Shown: positions 39,742-49,064, numbered from the stretch's first letter. The stretch: 64,000 nucleotides of DNA from Altererythrobacter sp. Root672 (GCF_001427865.1 NZ_LMHH01000002.1:453501-517500), one strand, 5' to 3'. Notes: generated from the letters alone by a model not told the origin. Program-made: numbers and translations.

Positions 39742-40398
39742 ATGTCGAAGACTTTTGGGGCCGGAGCCATGCTCACGGCCATAGCCGGTTTTGTTGCCAT
39801 GTTTGGCGCCGGCAGCACGGGGGCCTGGGCCCAGGAAGGTAGCCTTCCTCTCCAGGATGCAGTTGCCGTTGTGGCGCAAGCGCCCGCGGCCGACGAACCG
39901 CGGTTCGTCGCGAGCGATGCGGATCAGCCGCTCGACGTTCAGGAATTCGGTGAAGAGGCCGCTGCGCGTTATCGCCAGGCCACCTCGCTCCAGGAGCTCG
40001 TCGGCGACATGCCGATCGATGCCGAGCTTTCCGCCGACATGAAGTGCCTTGCCGAGGCCGTTTATTTCGAAGCCCGTGGAGAGCCGCTCGACGGCCAGCT
40101 GGCGGTGGCCAAAGTGGTCATCAACCGCTCGACCTCGGGCCTCTACCCGAGCGACTACTGCTCGGTCATCACCCAGCGCGCCCAGTTCTCGTTCGTGCGC
40201 GCCGGACGCATCCCGCAGGCCGATGAGAGCTCCGCTGCGTGGCGCAAGGCCAAGGCCGTCGCCCAGATCGCTCACCAGGGCCTGTGGAAGTGCGTTGCCG
40301 ACAACGCCATGTTCTTCCACGCCACTTACGTTCGTCCGGGCTGGGCCAACCGCAAGCAGCAGCTTGCCCGCATCGACACGCACATCTTTTACCGCTGA
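39742..40398 (+). CDS. Exported cell wall hydrolase (SleB domain)
   Basis: A 218-residue exported protein: signal peptide (cleavage near GAWAQ), a linker, then a SleB/Hydrolase_2 domain from about residue 100. Visible are MKCLAEAVYFEARGEPLDGQLAVA with the catalytic Glu, VVINR, and NAMFFHATYVRPGW. It is probably a lytic transglycosylase acting on peptidoglycan. ATG 39742 is chosen; a TTG at 39733 is possible. Confidence 0.88.
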   Translation: MSKTFGAGAMLTAIAGFVAMFGAGSTGAWAQEGSLPLQDAVAVVAQAPAADEPRFVASDADQPLDVQEFGEEAAARYRQATSLQELVGDMPIDAELSADMKCLAEAVYFEARGEPLDGQLAVAKVVINRSTSGLYPSDYCSVITQRAQFSFVRAGRIPQADESSAAWRKAKAVAQIAHQGLWKCVADNAMFFHATYVRPGWANRKQQLARIDTHIFYR

Positions 40399-40407
40399 TT
40401 TAAGGGC

Positions 40408-41181
40408 TTAGTCCCTGATCTCGACCCAAACCGGCGCGTGGTCGCTGGCCTTTTCGCGCCCGCGATAGGCCTTGTCCACGCCCGCCGCGGTCATCCGGTC
40501 CGCCGCTTGCGGTGAAAGCAGCAGGTGGTCGATCCGGAAGCCGTGATCGCGCTGCCAGGCGCCGGCCTGGTAGTCCCAAAAGGTCCACACCCCGCCACGC
40601 GGATTGAGCGTGTCGATCGCATCGGTCCAACCGTCGTTGAGGAGCCGCGCGTAAGCATCGCGCGAAGCAGGCTGCATCAGCGCGTCGTTGGCCATGGCCC
40701 GCACCGAGAACACGTCCTTGTCTTCGGGAATGACGTTGAAATCGCCCACGACCACGACCGGCATTTCGCTCTCGAGCAGCTCGCCAAGGCGAGTGCGCAA
40801 GCGTTCCATCCAGGCGATCTTGTAATCGAACTTGGGCCCCGGCTGCGGATTGCCGTTAGGCAGGTAGAGATTGACCACCCGCACCCCGCGCACATCCGCT
40901 TCGATGAAGCGGGCTTGTTCGTCCTCAGGATCGCCGGGAAGCCCGCGTCCGCTTTCAACCGGTGCCACCCCGTCGGCCAGGATCGCCACGCCATTGAAGC
41001 CCTTCTGGCCGTGGCAGATCGCGTGATAGCCGATCTTCTCGAACTCTTCGAAGGGGAAGCCTTCTTCCTGGCTCTTCACTTCCTGCAGACAAGCGACGGC
41101 AGGCCGAGTTTCCTCCAGCCATTCGAGCAAACGAGGCAGGCGCGCTTTAACGCCGTTGATGTTGAAGCTGGCTATCCGCAC
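40408..41181 (-). CDS. xthA: Exodeoxyribonuclease III (AP endonuclease)
   Basis: A 257-residue ExoIII-type enzyme. CLQEVKSQ holds the metal-binding Glu, VVGDFNVIPEDKDVF the active-site Asp and Asn, and KASDHAPVW the catalytic His. It cuts abasic sites and trims 3' ends. The start is GTG 41181, where the conserved VRIASFNINGV begins; the frame is open far upstream into erpA, which is not expected to be coding. It is 10 bases from erpA and likely co-transcribed. Confidence 0.93.
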   Translation of the reverse strand: MRIASFNINGVKARLPRLLEWLEETRPAVACLQEVKSQEEGFPFEEFEKIGYHAICHGQKGFNGVAILADGVAPVESGRGLPGDPEDEQARFIEADVRGVRVVNLYLPNGNPQPGPKFDYKIAWMERLRTRLGELLESEMPVVVVGDFNVIPEDKDVFSVRAMANDALMQPASRDAYARLLNDGWTDAIDTLNPRGGVWTFWDYQAGAWQRDHGFRIDHLLLSPQAADRMTAAGVDKAYRGREKASDHAPVWVEIRD

Positions 41182-41191
41182 GGGGCGGACT

Positions 41192-41521
41192 TTAGATTCC
41201 GAAACTGGAACCGCAACCGCAACCGGCGGCAGCGTTAGGATTTTCGACCTTGAAGGCCGCTCCACCGAGCGATTCGACGAAATCGACCACGCTGCCGGCC
41301 ACAAGCTCAAGGCTGATCGGGTCAACCACCAGCTTCACGCCTTCGGTTTCGCTGATCATGTCCTCGGCCTCGGCCTCGTCGGTCAGGTCGAACTTGTACT
41401 GGAACCCGGAACAGCCACCACCCTCCACCGACAGGCGCAGAATGGCCTCGCGGCCCTGCTTGCGAGCGATGGCGCCGACGCGGTTCGCGGCGGCTTGCGT
41501 GAGAGTGAGAGCCTGGGCCAT
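41192..41521 (-). CDS. erpA: Iron-sulfur cluster insertion protein (ErpA/HesB)
   Basis: A 109-residue A-type carrier. The three cluster-binding Cys are in GGGCSGFQY and GCGCGSSF. It delivers Fe-S clusters to target enzymes. ATG 41521 is chosen; MPA at 41530 in frame is the alternative. The gene lies near the ferredoxin and about 22 kb from the sufB start. Confidence 0.93.
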   Translation of the reverse strand: MAQALTLTQAAANRVGAIARKQGREAILRLSVEGGGCSGFQYKFDLTDEAEAEDMISETEGVKLVVDPISLELVAGSVVDFVESLGGAAFKVENPNAAAGCGCGSSFGI

Positions 41522-41552
41522 GGCAGGCATGTAGGGACACCCCCGCTCCGGC

Positions 41553-41981
41553 TCAAGCGGTACGAATGTAATCGCGCATGGCGTTGGCCTCGCTTTCGAC
41601 CAGCTCAAGGCGGTATTTCACCAAGTCACCGATCGAAATGAAGGCCGCCAGATGTTCGCCGTCGAGCACTGGCAAGTGACGGATCCGGCGCAAGGTCATG
41701 ACTTCGAGCGCGTCGAGAACGTCAGTCGTAGGTTCCGCCGCGATGGGTGGCGCGGTCATCACCTCGCTCACCTTGAGGTCGAGCGCAGAGGCACCGTGCT
41801 TGGCTATGCAGTAGAGCAGGTCACGTTCCGAAAAGATCCCGTCAACCTGCCCGCCCGTAACCACAGGCATGGCGCCGATCCGGTGTTCGGCCAGCCGCTC
41901 GGCCGCCGTGCGCACGGTTTCCTCCGGCGAGCAATCGATGATCTGCTGGTTCCGTCCAGCGATCACTCGGGCAATAGTCAT
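41553..41981 (-). CDS. CBS-domain protein
   Basis: A 142-residue protein made of two CBS domains (about residues 8-65 and 75-130); GAMPVVTGGQVDGIFSERDL and RHLPVLDGEHLAAFISIGDLV are the characteristic strand-helix ends. CBS pairs sense adenine nucleotides, but no partner domain is attached. AAGGGAG is the ribosome binding site. It is 31 bases from erpA. Confidence 0.9.
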   Translation of the reverse strand: MTIARVIAGRNQQIIDCSPEETVRTAAERLAEHRIGAMPVVTGGQVDGIFSERDLLYCIAKHGASALDLKVSEVMTAPPIAAEPTTDVLDALEVMTLRRIRHLPVLDGEHLAAFISIGDLVKYRLELVESEANAMRDYIRTA

Positions 41982-42087
41982 GGCGACTCTCCCTTCTTGG
42001 AAGGGTAACATGACATGAAACAAGGGCTTGGCCAAATCGCGGAGGTCCTGCGTTGCCAAGCAGGGTCCCAGGGACCATGTGATCTGC

Positions 42088-42393
42088 ATGACCAAACGTT
42101 CACCGCTCGACGATCCCGGCCTGTCCGCCCATGCCTGGGCGCGGTACAAGCGGTTGATGAAGTGGATGTTCGCCTTCACCCTGGTGGTGGTGGTGGTGGC
42201 ACTTGGCTGGGTCTACCTGACCTCAGGCATGCCCTCGATTCACCTGTACATAGCTACGGCGCTCGGTGTGGGGTTTGCCGTGCTGTTGATGTCGGCGCTG
42301 ATGGGGCTGGTGTTTCTTTCAAGCGGCACCGGGCACGATGAATCGGTGTCCGATGCGCAGGACCGCGATCAGGCCGACGGCCGCAAGCGGTAG
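42088..42393 (+). CDS. Small two-helix membrane protein of unknown function
   Basis: A 101-residue protein with two transmembrane helices ([19 protein letters not shown] and [23 protein letters not shown]) and charged ends. No family recognised with confidence. It is divergent from the CBS gene and its last 25 bases overlap the end of the ferredoxin gene on the other strand. Confidence 0.7.
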   Translation: MTKRSPLDDPGLSAHAWARYKRLMKWMFAFTLVVVVVALGWVYLTSGMPSIHLYIATALGVGFAVLLMSALMGLVFLSSGTGHDESVSDAQDRDQADGRKR

Positions 42394-42743
42394 TCTTCGA
42401 CGGGCACGCCGCCGATCAGGTGTTCCTGGATCACGCGTTCGAGCACCGCTTCGGTGCAGGAATGGTACCAGACGCCGTCCGGCCACACGACGGCGATCGG
42501 GCCCGCCTCGCAGATCTGCAGACAGTCGGCCTTGGTCCGCTGAACGCCCCCTGCCCCCACCAGGCCCAACTCGCGCAACCGGCGCTTGAGATAGTTCCAA
42601 GAGGCTTCGCCCACTTCACGCCGGCAGCAGGCCTGCTTCTCCGACATCGCGCACAGGAATATCTGGCGCTTGATGGCGTCGCCACCGATGGCCGCGAGGG
42701 CGCGTTCGGCCTGGGCCAGGTTGGCGGGTGGGATGTCAGTCAT
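42369..42743 (-). CDS. Thioredoxin-like [2Fe-2S] ferredoxin
   Basis: A 124-residue ferredoxin of the thioredoxin-like 2Fe-2S type. Cluster cysteines are in [13 protein letters not shown] and CLQICEAGP, followed by [13 protein letters not shown], which is the family's conserved strand. Electron partners are unknown. ATG 42743 opens MTDIPP; it is preceded by 40 bases without a gene to popZ. Confidence 0.9.
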   Translation of the reverse strand: MTDIPPANLAQAERALAAIGGDAIKRQIFLCAMSEKQACCRREVGEASWNYLKRRLRELGLVGAGGVQRTKADCLQICEAGPIAVVWPDGVWYHSCTEAVLERVIQEHLIGGVPVEDYRLRPSA

Positions 42744-42783
42744 CTTGAGAACGATTGAGGCGTGCCTTGAACGGCACGGGCAA

Positions 42784-43254
42784 TCAGCCCTTCTTGCCGG
42801 CGATCCGTGCGATCTCGGCCTTGACCAGCCGTTCGACCATCTCGGGAAGATTGCGTTCGAGCCATTCGGCCAGCATCGGCCGCAGCAAGTCGCGGGTAAG
42901 CCCTTCGAGCGAAGTTTCCCCTGAACGAACGATTTGCGGCGGCACACCGGGCTCTGCAATCATCGCCAGCGCTTCGAGCGATTCACGCATCGAACGGGCG
43001 GTGCCCTCCGTCATCAGCCGATCGGCTTCCGGGCCTTTGGGCTTTGCAGGACTGGCCAGTTCGACCGCTTCGCCGAGCTCGAGGATTTCCTCTTCGGCTT
43101 CGAACGCTTCCCCGGGTTGGGCCGGCGTCAGTGCAATGCCCGCGTTCTCGCGTCGACGGCGCTCAGCCTGGAGGGCTTCGCGATTGTCGCGCGCAATCAC
43201 CTTCTTGATGGAAGCCAGAATCTCTTCGACCGAGGGTTCGCCTTCGTGCCGCAT
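42784..43254 (-). CDS. popZ: PopZ-like polar organising protein (DUF2497)
   Basis: A 156-residue protein with the DUF2497/PopZ N-terminal helix ([15 protein letters not shown]), a long acidic, Glu- and Pro-rich middle, and a C-terminal helical domain ([27 protein letters not shown]). In Caulobacter PopZ polymerises at the pole and anchors ParB-parS. Here it lies about 9 kb from oriC and 15-18 kb from the parS sites. Middle length varies in the family, so overall size is not diagnostic. Confidence 0.88.
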   Translation of the reverse strand: MRHEGEPSVEEILASIKKVIARDNREALQAERRRRENAGIALTPAQPGEAFEAEEEILELGEAVELASPAKPKGPEADRLMTEGTARSMRESLEALAMIAEPGVPPQIVRSGETSLEGLTRDLLRPMLAEWLERNLPEMVERLVKAEIARIAGKKG

Positions 43255-43264
43255 ACTTGCCCCG

Positions 43265-44713
43265 TTATTCGACCGCTTGCTGAGGCGGAATTTCCGCGTC
43301 CTGCGCGGGGATGTCAACGGTGCGGGTCGACTGAGTCACCGGCGCAGGATCGTCGCTCCAATCCCAGGCGTTACGGCGGACGCGCTCGTAGTTGACTGCC
43401 GGATCGTAGAGCATGCCCAGCTCGTCGAGGCCCAGATCGCGCGCTTCGGCGCGGCCCATGGCGGCGAGCAGGGTGAACCCTGCGACGTAGGCGTTGCGCC
43501 GCGCGGTCACGAGTTGGACCTGCGCCCGCAGGTGTTCCTGCTGCGCGTCGAGGATGTCGAGAATCGTGCGGTTGCCGACGGTGTTTTCCGCCCGCACGCC
43601 TTCGAGGCTGAGCGCAGCGGCTTCGACCGCGGTCTGGCTCGACGCGATGATCTCGTTCGCAGCGCGCCAGCTCGAATAGGCAGCGCGGACCTGAGCAATC
43701 AGGTCGCGCTCGGTCGCCACGATGTTCTCAAGCGCGACGGATTCACGCGCCTGGGCCTGCCTGCGCAGCGCCGCCGGCCGACCGCCCTGGTAGAGCGGCA
43801 CCGTGGCGCGTACGCCTAAGGTGGCGCCGCTATTCGAGTTCGGCGTCAGGTCCTGCAGCGCTTCGGGCAGAGAGTTGAGGTAATTGGCGTAATTGCCGTT
43901 GGCGTTGACATCCACCCGCGGCAAACGCGAGGCGCTGGCGACACGGACATCCAAACCAGCGGCCTTGGCGCGTTCCTGCGCGGCGAGCAGGTCCGGATTG
44001 TTCTGTAGCGCGATATCGACCGCATCGTCCGGAGCCGCCGGGAGGCCCGGCAGCGGCGGCGGGGGCTGCAGGTCGTTCGGAGCTTCGCCCACCAAGGCGA
44101 TGTAATTTTCGCGCGCCCGGATCAGGTTCGCGCGCGAGGCTTCCAGGTCGCCGCGAGCCAGCGACAGGCGCGACTGCGATTGAGCGACGTCGGTGCGAGT
44201 GAGATCGCCGATCTCGAAACGGTCGCTCGTCGCCTGGAGGTTGACGTTGAGGACCTGGACGTTGTTGGAGGCCAGGCCGACCAGCGCTTCGTTCTGGACC
44301 ACGTCCATGTAGGCGGCGACGACCTGGCTGAAGACCTGGCTTTCGGTACCGCGCAAGTCGGCCTGGCCCGCAACCACGCGGGTCTCCGCCGCACGGATGC
44401 CGTTCTTGACCCCACCGCCGGCATAGACCGGCACGCCGAGGGTAATCGCCGCGGTTGCCTGGCGCTGGGCGCTGGCAAGGTCGCTGCTGTCGTATGGGAA
44501 CTCGTTGATGCCGCCGTTGGCGCTCAGCGAGGGAAGCGAATCGGCGCGCTCGATCGGCACATTCTCGTCAGTCGCGCGCTGGTTGGCGCGCGCTGCCTCA
44601 AGCGTGGGGTTCGACTCATAGGCCTTGGCCAAGGCTTCCTTGAGCGTTTCCGCCTGTGCGGGAAGCGCAGCGAAGCAGACGCCGACCGCCAGGAGGGTGC
44701 GTAAAGCCTTCAT
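43265..44713 (-). CDS. TolC family outer-membrane efflux protein
   Basis: A 482-residue TolC-like protein. The signal peptide ends at LPAQAE, followed by two homologous halves of long alpha-helices and beta-strands (NPTLEAARANQRATDENV; ENTVGNRTILDILDAQQEHL). It forms a trimeric exit channel for type I secretion or RND efflux. ATG 44713 is chosen; ATG 44719 is also in frame. It follows the PIMT-like gene by seven bases. Confidence 0.92.
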   Translation of the reverse strand: MKALRTLLAVGVCFAALPAQAETLKEALAKAYESNPTLEAARANQRATDENVPIERADSLPSLSANGGINEFPYDSSDLASAQRQATAAITLGVPVYAGGGVKNGIRAAETRVVAGQADLRGTESQVFSQVVAAYMDVVQNEALVGLASNNVQVLNVNLQATSDRFEIGDLTRTDVAQSQSRLSLARGDLEASRANLIRARENYIALVGEAPNDLQPPPPLPGLPAAPDDAVDIALQNNPDLLAAQERAKAAGLDVRVASASRLPRVDVNANGNYANYLNSLPEALQDLTPNSNSGATLGVRATVPLYQGGRPAALRRQAQARESVALENIVATERDLIAQVRAAYSSWRAANEIIASSQTAVEAAALSLEGVRAENTVGNRTILDILDAQQEHLRAQVQLVTARRNAYVAGFTLLAAMGRAEARDLGLDELGMLYDPAVNYERVRRNAWDWSDDPAPVTQSTRTVDIPAQDAEIPPQQAVE

Positions 44714-44720
44714 TCCCATC

Positions 44721-45326
44721 TCAGAAACGCCAGCCCTTTGGTGCCGCGAATTCCGGCAAGGACGGGATGCCGAGTTCGGCGAGTGGGAAAAGCGCGACTT
44801 CACCTGCGGCCTTGCGGCCGATGGCGAGGCGGGAAATGCCGTTCTGGACCAGTCCGGTAACAACGCGGGCTCCTTCGGCAAGGCGGCCGACCAGCGAGTC
44901 GGGCAGCTGCTCGATCGCTCCGTCGATGAGAAGGAGCGTGAAATCGCCGGCCTTGCGAGCCTTGGCGACGGCTTCGCTGGGTGAAAGCACTTCGAGCGAG
45001 CCGACCAGCGGCCGCACCAGTTCTGCCAGGTAACCGCTGCCGCAATCGACCAGCAGGACCTTGTCGTCCTTGGTAGGCTGCGCTTCCTGCAGCATCATGC
45101 CCTGAACCACAGGCGCGGCGAGGTGGTGGGTGCCGTCGATCGCGATGGCGCGGTCGATATAGGCGTAGCTGCTGGCGGCGGCCGGTACGAACTGTTCGCG
45201 GGCGACCTCGCTCATGCGGCGCAGCAGCCAATCGGCGTTGACGCCGCTCGTGCGCAGCTGGCTTTCGACCATTGCCCGGCGGGCTGCCTCATGTCCGGCT
45301 AGCGGCCGGTCCTCCACGATCGTCAC
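44721..45326 (-). CDS. Protein-L-isoaspartate O-methyltransferase family protein (atypical)
   Basis: A 201-residue protein of the PIMT family. MVESQLRTSGVNADWLLRRM and REQFVP match the N-terminal helices. The SAM motif reads LLVDCGSGYLAELV, while the segment that normally follows (acidic beta-2 end and VVxxD) is very short or absent, so catalytic activity is uncertain. GTG 45326 is chosen because it gives the usual spacing before the helix; there is no clear Shine-Dalgarno. It is co-transcribed with the TolC gene. Confidence 0.75.
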   Translation of the reverse strand: MTIVEDRPLAGHEAARRAMVESQLRTSGVNADWLLRRMSEVAREQFVPAAASSYAYIDRAIAIDGTHHLAAPVVQGMMLQEAQPTKDDKVLLVDCGSGYLAELVRPLVGSLEVLSPSEAVAKARKAGDFTLLLIDGAIEQLPDSLVGRLAEGARVVTGLVQNGISRLAIGRKAAGEVALFPLAELGIPSLPEFAAPKGWRF

Positions 45327-45507
45327 GTCAAGTGTCCATAATAACGGGGTTGGCGGAGCCTTAGGGCCTGCGACACTTCGCCGCAATGCTTGGTATTGTA
45401 GCATTTAGTCGCTGGCAAACCTTCGCTGGCCGCTGTTCTTGCAAGCGCTTTGACCTGCGGGCGGGTGCGCGCCTATGGGGCCATCGACCAGAAGGAGTAC
45501 TGTTTCG

Positions 45508-47034
45508 ATGAACGGCATGGTCGCCATTCGCGAGGAAGACCTGATCGAAAGCGTGGCGGACGCGCTGCAGTACATCTCGTTCTATCACCCGATGGACTAC
45601 ATCCGGGCGCTGGGCGAAGCCTATGAGGCCGAGCAGGGCCCGGCGGCGAAGGATGCGATTGCGCAGATCCTCACCAACAGCCGCATGTGCGCCGAAGGGC
45701 ACCGGCCGATCTGCCAGGACACCGGCATCGTTAACGTGTTCGTGAAGTGGGGGCAGGATTGCCGGCTGGAGTCCTCGCGCTCGTTGCAGGACGTGGTCGA
45801 TGAGGGCGTGCGCCGCGCCTACAACAACCCGGAAAACAAGCTGCGCGCCTCGGTGCTGGCCGATCCTGCGTTCACTCGCCGTAACACCCGCGACAACACG
45901 CCGTGCGTGCTGTCGGTCGAGATGGTGCCGGGCAACAAGGTGACGGTGGACGTGGCCGCCAAGGGTGGTGGCAGCGAGAACAAGTCCAAGTTCAAGATGA
46001 TGAACCCCAGCGACAACATCGTCGACTGGGTGCTGGAGATGGTCCCGCAGATGGGCGCCGGCTGGTGTCCGCCGGGCATGCTCGGCATCGGTATCGGTGG
46101 GACGGCGGAACACGCGGTCAAGCTCGCCAAGATGAGCCTGATGGATCCGATCGACATGGGCCAGCTCAAGGCGCGCGGACCGCAGACCGACATCGAGCGG
46201 CTGCGGGTCGAGATCTTCGACAAGGTCAACGCGCTCGGCATCGGCGCGCAGGGGCTGGGCGGCCTGGCCACGGTGCTCGACGTCAAGATCTTCGACTGGC
46301 CCTGCCACGCAGCGGGCAAGCCGGTAGCGATGATCCCCAACTGCGCCGCCACGCGCCACGCGCATTTCACGCTCGACGGTTCTGGGCCGAGCTATCTGCC
46401 CGTGCCGGACCTCGAACAGTGGCCCAAGGTTCAATGGCAGCCCGACAGTGCGGCCAAGCGAGTCGACCTCGACAAGCTGACGGCGGAGGAAGTGCGCAGC
46501 TGGAAGGCGGGCGACCGCCTGCTGCTCAACGGCGCGATGCTCACCGGGCGCGATGCGGCGCACAAGCGCATCCAGGACATGCTGGCCAAGGGCGAGGAAT
46601 TGCCGGTCAGCTTCAAGGGCCGGGCGATCTACTACGTCGGCCCGGTCGATCCGGTGATGGGCGAAGTCGTCGGCCCCGCCGGCCCGACCACCGCCACGCG
46701 GATGGACAAGTTCACCGACATGATGCTCGACCTCGGGCTGCTGGCGATGATCGGCAAGGCCGAGCGCGGGCAGGGCGCGGTGCAGGAGATCGCCAAGCAC
46801 AAGGTCGCCTACCTCATGGCAGTTGGCGGCGCGGCCTATCTCGTCGCTCGCGCGATCAAGCAGGCCAAGGTGGTCGGTTTCGAAGACCTCGGGATGGAGG
46901 CGATCTACGAGTTCACCGTGCAGGACATGCCGGTGACGGTCGCGGTCGACAGCGAGGGCAGCAACGTCCACACGCTCGCTCCGGCGCACTGGCGCGAGAA
47001 GATCGCTAACGAAGGGCTGCTCGAAGGCGCCTGA
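45508..47034 (+). CDS. Class I fumarate hydratase (Fe-S type)
   Basis: A 508-residue class I fumarase, a single chain containing both the alpha and the beta segments. Cluster Cys candidates are in PICQDTG, GAGWCPPG and PNCAATRH; the beta part begins around FKGRAIYYVGPVDP. It hydrates fumarate to malate in the TCA cycle with a labile [4Fe-4S] cluster. AAGGAG lies at 45492-45497, supporting ATG 45508. A terminator follows. Confidence 0.95.
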   Translation: MNGMVAIREEDLIESVADALQYISFYHPMDYIRALGEAYEAEQGPAAKDAIAQILTNSRMCAEGHRPICQDTGIVNVFVKWGQDCRLESSRSLQDVVDEGVRRAYNNPENKLRASVLADPAFTRRNTRDNTPCVLSVEMVPGNKVTVDVAAKGGGSENKSKFKMMNPSDNIVDWVLEMVPQMGAGWCPPGMLGIGIGGTAEHAVKLAKMSLMDPIDMGQLKARGPQTDIERLRVEIFDKVNALGIGAQGLGGLATVLDVKIFDWPCHAAGKPVAMIPNCAATRHAHFTLDGSGPSYLPVPDLEQWPKVQWQPDSAAKRVDLDKLTAEEVRSWKAGDRLLLNGAMLTGRDAAHKRIQDMLAKGEELPVSFKGRAIYYVGPVDPVMGEVVGPAGPTTATRMDKFTDMMLDLGLLAMIGKAERGQGAVQEIAKHKVAYLMAVGGAAYLVARAIKQAKVVGFEDLGMEAIYEFTVQDMPVTVAVDSEGSNVHTLAPAHWREKIANEGLLEGA

Positions 47035-47060
47035 CGAACCTCAAGCATCGTTCGACCAAG

Positions 47061-47095
47061 GGGCCACCCTCTTCGACGGCTGGGCTGGCCCTTTT
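47061..47095 (+). terminator. Intrinsic terminator of the fumarase gene
   Basis: GGGCCA-CCC (47061-47069) pairs with GGGCTGGCCC (47082-47091) with one bulged C, followed by TTTT. It lies 26 bases after the stop. Confidence 0.75.
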
Positions 47096-47121
47096 ACCCC
47101 TGTGCCCGCTAGACAGGCGGG

Positions 47122-48315
47122 ATGAATGGGGAACGTAAAGACGAATTCAGCGCGCGGGTGCCGTTCAAGACGGTGCTCCTGTCGATCCTCGGGCTGTGGC
47201 TGGCGTACTTCCTGCTGACCACGCTGCGGGCCGAGATGCTCGATCTCGGGTTCGCGATGGAGATGATGTGGCGCCGGGCCATCGCTTGCGCCGCAGGCGT
47301 GGTCATCACGCTGGCGCTGTGGCTGGTCCTGCGGATCTTCGACGAGCGCCCGCTGTGGGCCAAGATCGCTGCGGCATTGTTGGTCTCCTTGCCGGTGGCG
47401 GTAGCCATCGCCCAGACCAACCAGATCATCATGGCCGACCTCGAAAAGCGCGTTTACGAGCGCATGAAGGCGCAGAAGGCGGAATCGGTCGGCGGCAATA
47501 TCTTCGCGGAGCTGCCGGACATGGGTGCTGACGAGAAGCCGACCGACGAACCCACCTCGATCACGCTCGCTACCGCCTGGCAGGACATCACCGAAGTCGC
47601 CTTCGGCCGCTACTTCATGTTGCTCGCCTGGTGCGCACTCTATCTCGCGCTACTGACCGGCGAGCGGGCAACCGCGGCCGAGCGGCGCGAGGGCGAATAT
47701 CGGCGCGCGGCCAAGGCGGCTGAGCTGCGCAGCCTGCGCTATCAGGTCAATCCGCACTTCCTGTTCAACACCCTCAATTCGCTGTCCGCGTTGGTGCTCA
47801 CGGGCAAGACCCAGGCCGCCGAACGGATGATCCAGATGATCTCCACCTTCTATCGCCGCAGCCTGGCGGACGATCCAACCTCTGAAGTGCCGTTGAAGGA
47901 AGAGTTCGCGTTGCAGAAACTCTACCTGGAGATCGAGGCGGTCCGGTTCCCGCATCGGCTGCGGGCGGTCTATCAGCTCCCGCCGGAGCTTGAGGATACC
48001 CGAGTACCGGGAATGATCCTTCAGCCGCTGGTAGAGAATTCGGTCAAGCACGCCGTGGCGCCGACCTCGGGGCAGGTGACGATCACGCTGGCGGCGCGCG
48101 AGGAATATGGCCGGCTGGTGATTACTGTCTCGGATGACGGGCCGGGCGCCGCAATCAACTCCAAGCCGGGCAATAATCATAGTATAGGCCTGGCCAACGT
48201 GCGGGACCGGCTCGAAGCTCGCTTCGGCACCGAGGCGACTGTCGCGACCGGCGCGACGCCGGAAGGCTACACCACGCAGCTGCGGCTGCCGATCTTGCGC
48301 AATCTGGAGGGCTGA
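47122..48315 (+). CDS. LytS/AlgZ-type membrane sensor histidine kinase
   Basis: A 397-residue histidine kinase. Four transmembrane helices lie in the first ~190 residues; the His box is RYQVNPHFLFNTLNSLS (phospho-acceptor His); then the HATPase with the N-box VENSVKHAV and the G-boxes DDGPGAA and GIGLANVRDRL. There is no periplasmic sensor domain of note, so the signal is probably sensed within the membrane. It is five bases from the LytTR regulator gene, its likely partner. Confidence 0.92.
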   Translation: MNGERKDEFSARVPFKTVLLSILGLWLAYFLLTTLRAEMLDLGFAMEMMWRRAIACAAGVVITLALWLVLRIFDERPLWAKIAAALLVSLPVAVAIAQTNQIIMADLEKRVYERMKAQKAESVGGNIFAELPDMGADEKPTDEPTSITLATAWQDITEVAFGRYFMLLAWCALYLALLTGERATAAERREGEYRRAAKAAELRSLRYQVNPHFLFNTLNSLSALVLTGKTQAAERMIQMISTFYRRSLADDPTSEVPLKEEFALQKLYLEIEAVRFPHRLRAVYQLPPELEDTRVPGMILQPLVENSVKHAVAPTSGQVTITLAAREEYGRLVITVSDDGPGAAINSKPGNNHSIGLANVRDRLEARFGTEATVATGATPEGYTTQLRLPILRNLEG

Positions 48316-48320
48316 GTTCG

Positions 48321-49064
48321 ATGTTGGGGGATGACGGCGTGCTTCGGACGATGATCGTCGACGATGAACCGCTGGCGATCGAGCGGATGCAGGTTCTGTG
48401 CGCCGAGATGGACCAACTGGCCGTCATCGGCACGGCCAGCGACGGGGAGGCGGCCTTGCGTCTGGCCGACAAGCTCAAGCCCGACTTGCTCTTGCTGGAC
48501 ATGACCATGCCGGGGATGGACGGGCTCACGCTGGCCCGCCAACTCGCCAAGCGGAGCAACCCGCCGGCGGTCATTTTCGTCACCGCGCATGAAGACTTTG
48601 CGGTCGAGGCGTTCGATATCGAAGCGGTCGACTATGTCCTCAAGCCGGTCGGCGCCGAACGGCTCGAACGCGCGATCGACCGGGCCTTTGGACGGCGGGA
48701 CCATGTCGCATCGACCAACGGTGGCGGCGGAGACTGGCTGACGGAGTTCTGGGTCCCCCACCGCTCGGAACTGCTGCGGATCGAAGCCGACCAGGTCGAA
48801 CGGATTGATGCCGAGCGCGACTATGTCCGGCTGCATGTACAGGACCGCAGCTACCTCTTGCTGCAGACCATCGCCGGTCTCGAAGGCCGACTCGATCCTT
48901 CACGCTTCATCCGAATCCACCGCTCGACGATCCTGCGGCGCGACCGCATTCGCGGCCTCCGGCACGAAGGTCTCGGTGTGTGGTGTGCGGAGCTCGAAAA
49001 TGGCGAGACCTTGCGCATAGGGCGAACCTATCTGCGCAAGGTCAAGGCTATGGCCGGGCGCTAA
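48321..49064 (+). CDS. LytTR family response regulator
   Basis: A 247-residue response regulator. The receiver domain has MIVDDEPLAI at the N-terminus, phospho-acceptor Asp in LLLLDMTMPG, the Lys of DYVLKPVGA and the Thr region FVTAHED. The C-terminal LytTR DNA-binding domain begins about residue 140 and includes HRSTILRRDRI. It works with the upstream kinase; target genes are not evident from the window. Confidence 0.92.
   Translation: MLGDDGVLRTMIVDDEPLAIERMQVLCAEMDQLAVIGTASDGEAALRLADKLKPDLLLLDMTMPGMDGLTLARQLAKRSNPPAVIFVTAHEDFAVEAFDIEAVDYVLKPVGAERLERAIDRAFGRRDHVASTNGGGGDWLTEFWVPHRSELLRIEADQVERIDAERDYVRLHVQDRSYLLLQTIAGLEGRLDPSRFIRIHRSTILRRDRIRGLRHEGLGVWCAELENGETLRIGRTYLRKVKAMAGR

Noticed and set aside
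45361-46989. Long minus-strand open frame (542 codons) across the fumarase gene
   Set aside because: It is the opposite-strand shadow of fumarase, low in recognisable domains and rich in His, Arg and Asp as expected from high-GC antisense frames.
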